Source: Thermoflexales bacterium
GTDB lineage: Bacteria > Chloroflexota > Anaerolineae > S140-20
Length of the DNA: 5,419 nucleotides
Assembly: GCA_015484715.1 (NCBI GenBank)
Contig: WFUY01000147.1
Span: forward strand, 1 to 5,419
Direction: 5' to 3'
In this document: positions 5,276-5,419 of the stretch, piece after piece
Layout of the letters: every line of letters begins with the position of its first letter
How positions within the stretch are numbered: position 1 is the first letter of the stretch
The notes under the pieces: model-generated
What the model was told of the DNA's origin: nothing
Seen by the model: the letters and a program-made list of their open reading frames with translations, nothing else
The model's database searches: none
Made by a program: the position numbers and the translations under genes

Positions 5276-5419
5276 CTATCGCTCCTGTGCCCTTCGGATG
5301 GTCAGGATGGTCGCATCCGGGTCCACGTCGGGAGGAAGTTCTACCATCTCCTCGGCCCGCAACCCTATCCTCCAACCTCCGTCGTAGATCATTGTGATGT
5401 AGACCCCCGTGTACCCCGC
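5276..5419 (-). CDS. C-terminal end of an unrecognised protein, cut by right window edge
   Basis: A minus-strand frame enters at 5419 and stays open for 47 codons to a TAG at 5278-5276. It reads AGYTGVYITMIYDGGWRIGL, then RAEEMVELPPDVDPDATILT and IRRAQER. The composition is protein-like (a beta-rich start, an acidic/proline loop, a basic end), unlike an Arg/Pro shadow. I cannot assign a family from this fragment. It ends 77 bases before the HTH gene start in the same direction, and no clear promoter is seen in that gap, so the two may share a transcript. Confidence 0.55.
   Translation of the reverse strand, partial: AGYTGVYITMIYDGGWRIGLRAEEMVELPPDVDPDATILTIRRAQER

Overview
This is a GC-rich bacterial window. 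Every gene I can support lies on the minus strand, so the transcription order runs from the right edge to the left edge. The left four-fifths (about 1-4290) is the front part of a Tad/Flp (tight adherence, type IVc-like) pilus assembly operon. Its order is: a small unrecognised gene, cpaB (RcpC-type), cpaE (TadZ-type) and cpaF (TadA-type secretion ATPase), the last cut by the left edge. This gene order, the high-GC coding style and the proline-rich CpaB would suit a Chloroflexota-like or other GC-rich environmental bacterium. That placement is inference, because no taxonomic marker is present.

Layout on the minus strand, from upstream to downstream: (1) 5419-5276, the last 47 codons of an unrecognised gene. 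(2) 5198-4572, a 208-residue protein made of three excisionase/MerR-like helix-turn-helix units, the first two being an ungapped internal duplication. (3) 4571-4289, a non-coding stretch. Its part 4301-4380 is only 22.5% G+C (18 of 80) and holds a near-consensus sigma-70 promoter, an extended -10 promoter and a perfect palindrome. (4) 4258-3937, a small gene that appears split by a +1 frameshift in a G-run. (5) 3924-2578, cpaB. (6) 2578-1256, cpaE, starting on the last base of the cpaB stop codon. (7) 1238-1, cpaF without its C-terminal end.

How the parts work together (family knowledge): CpaF/TadA is the hexameric ATPase powering pilus assembly. CpaE/TadZ is a MinD/ParA-like protein that places the machine at the pole or membrane. 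CpaB/RcpC is a membrane-anchored periplasmic or cell-wall-facing component with a SAF domain. The inner-membrane platform proteins (TadB, TadC), the pilin and the prepilin peptidase are not in the window. TadB and TadC would be expected beyond the left edge.

The most notable points are: a CpaE ATPase site in which the signature lysine of the deviant Walker A motif is a threonine; a CpaB with a second, C-terminal membrane helix; the triple-HTH protein directly upstream of the operon; and a compact promoter/palindrome region between that protein and the Tad genes. I see no rRNA, tRNA, CRISPR array, transposase or phage gene. The evidence supports a variant Tad locus with its own candidate regulator, not a wholly new system.
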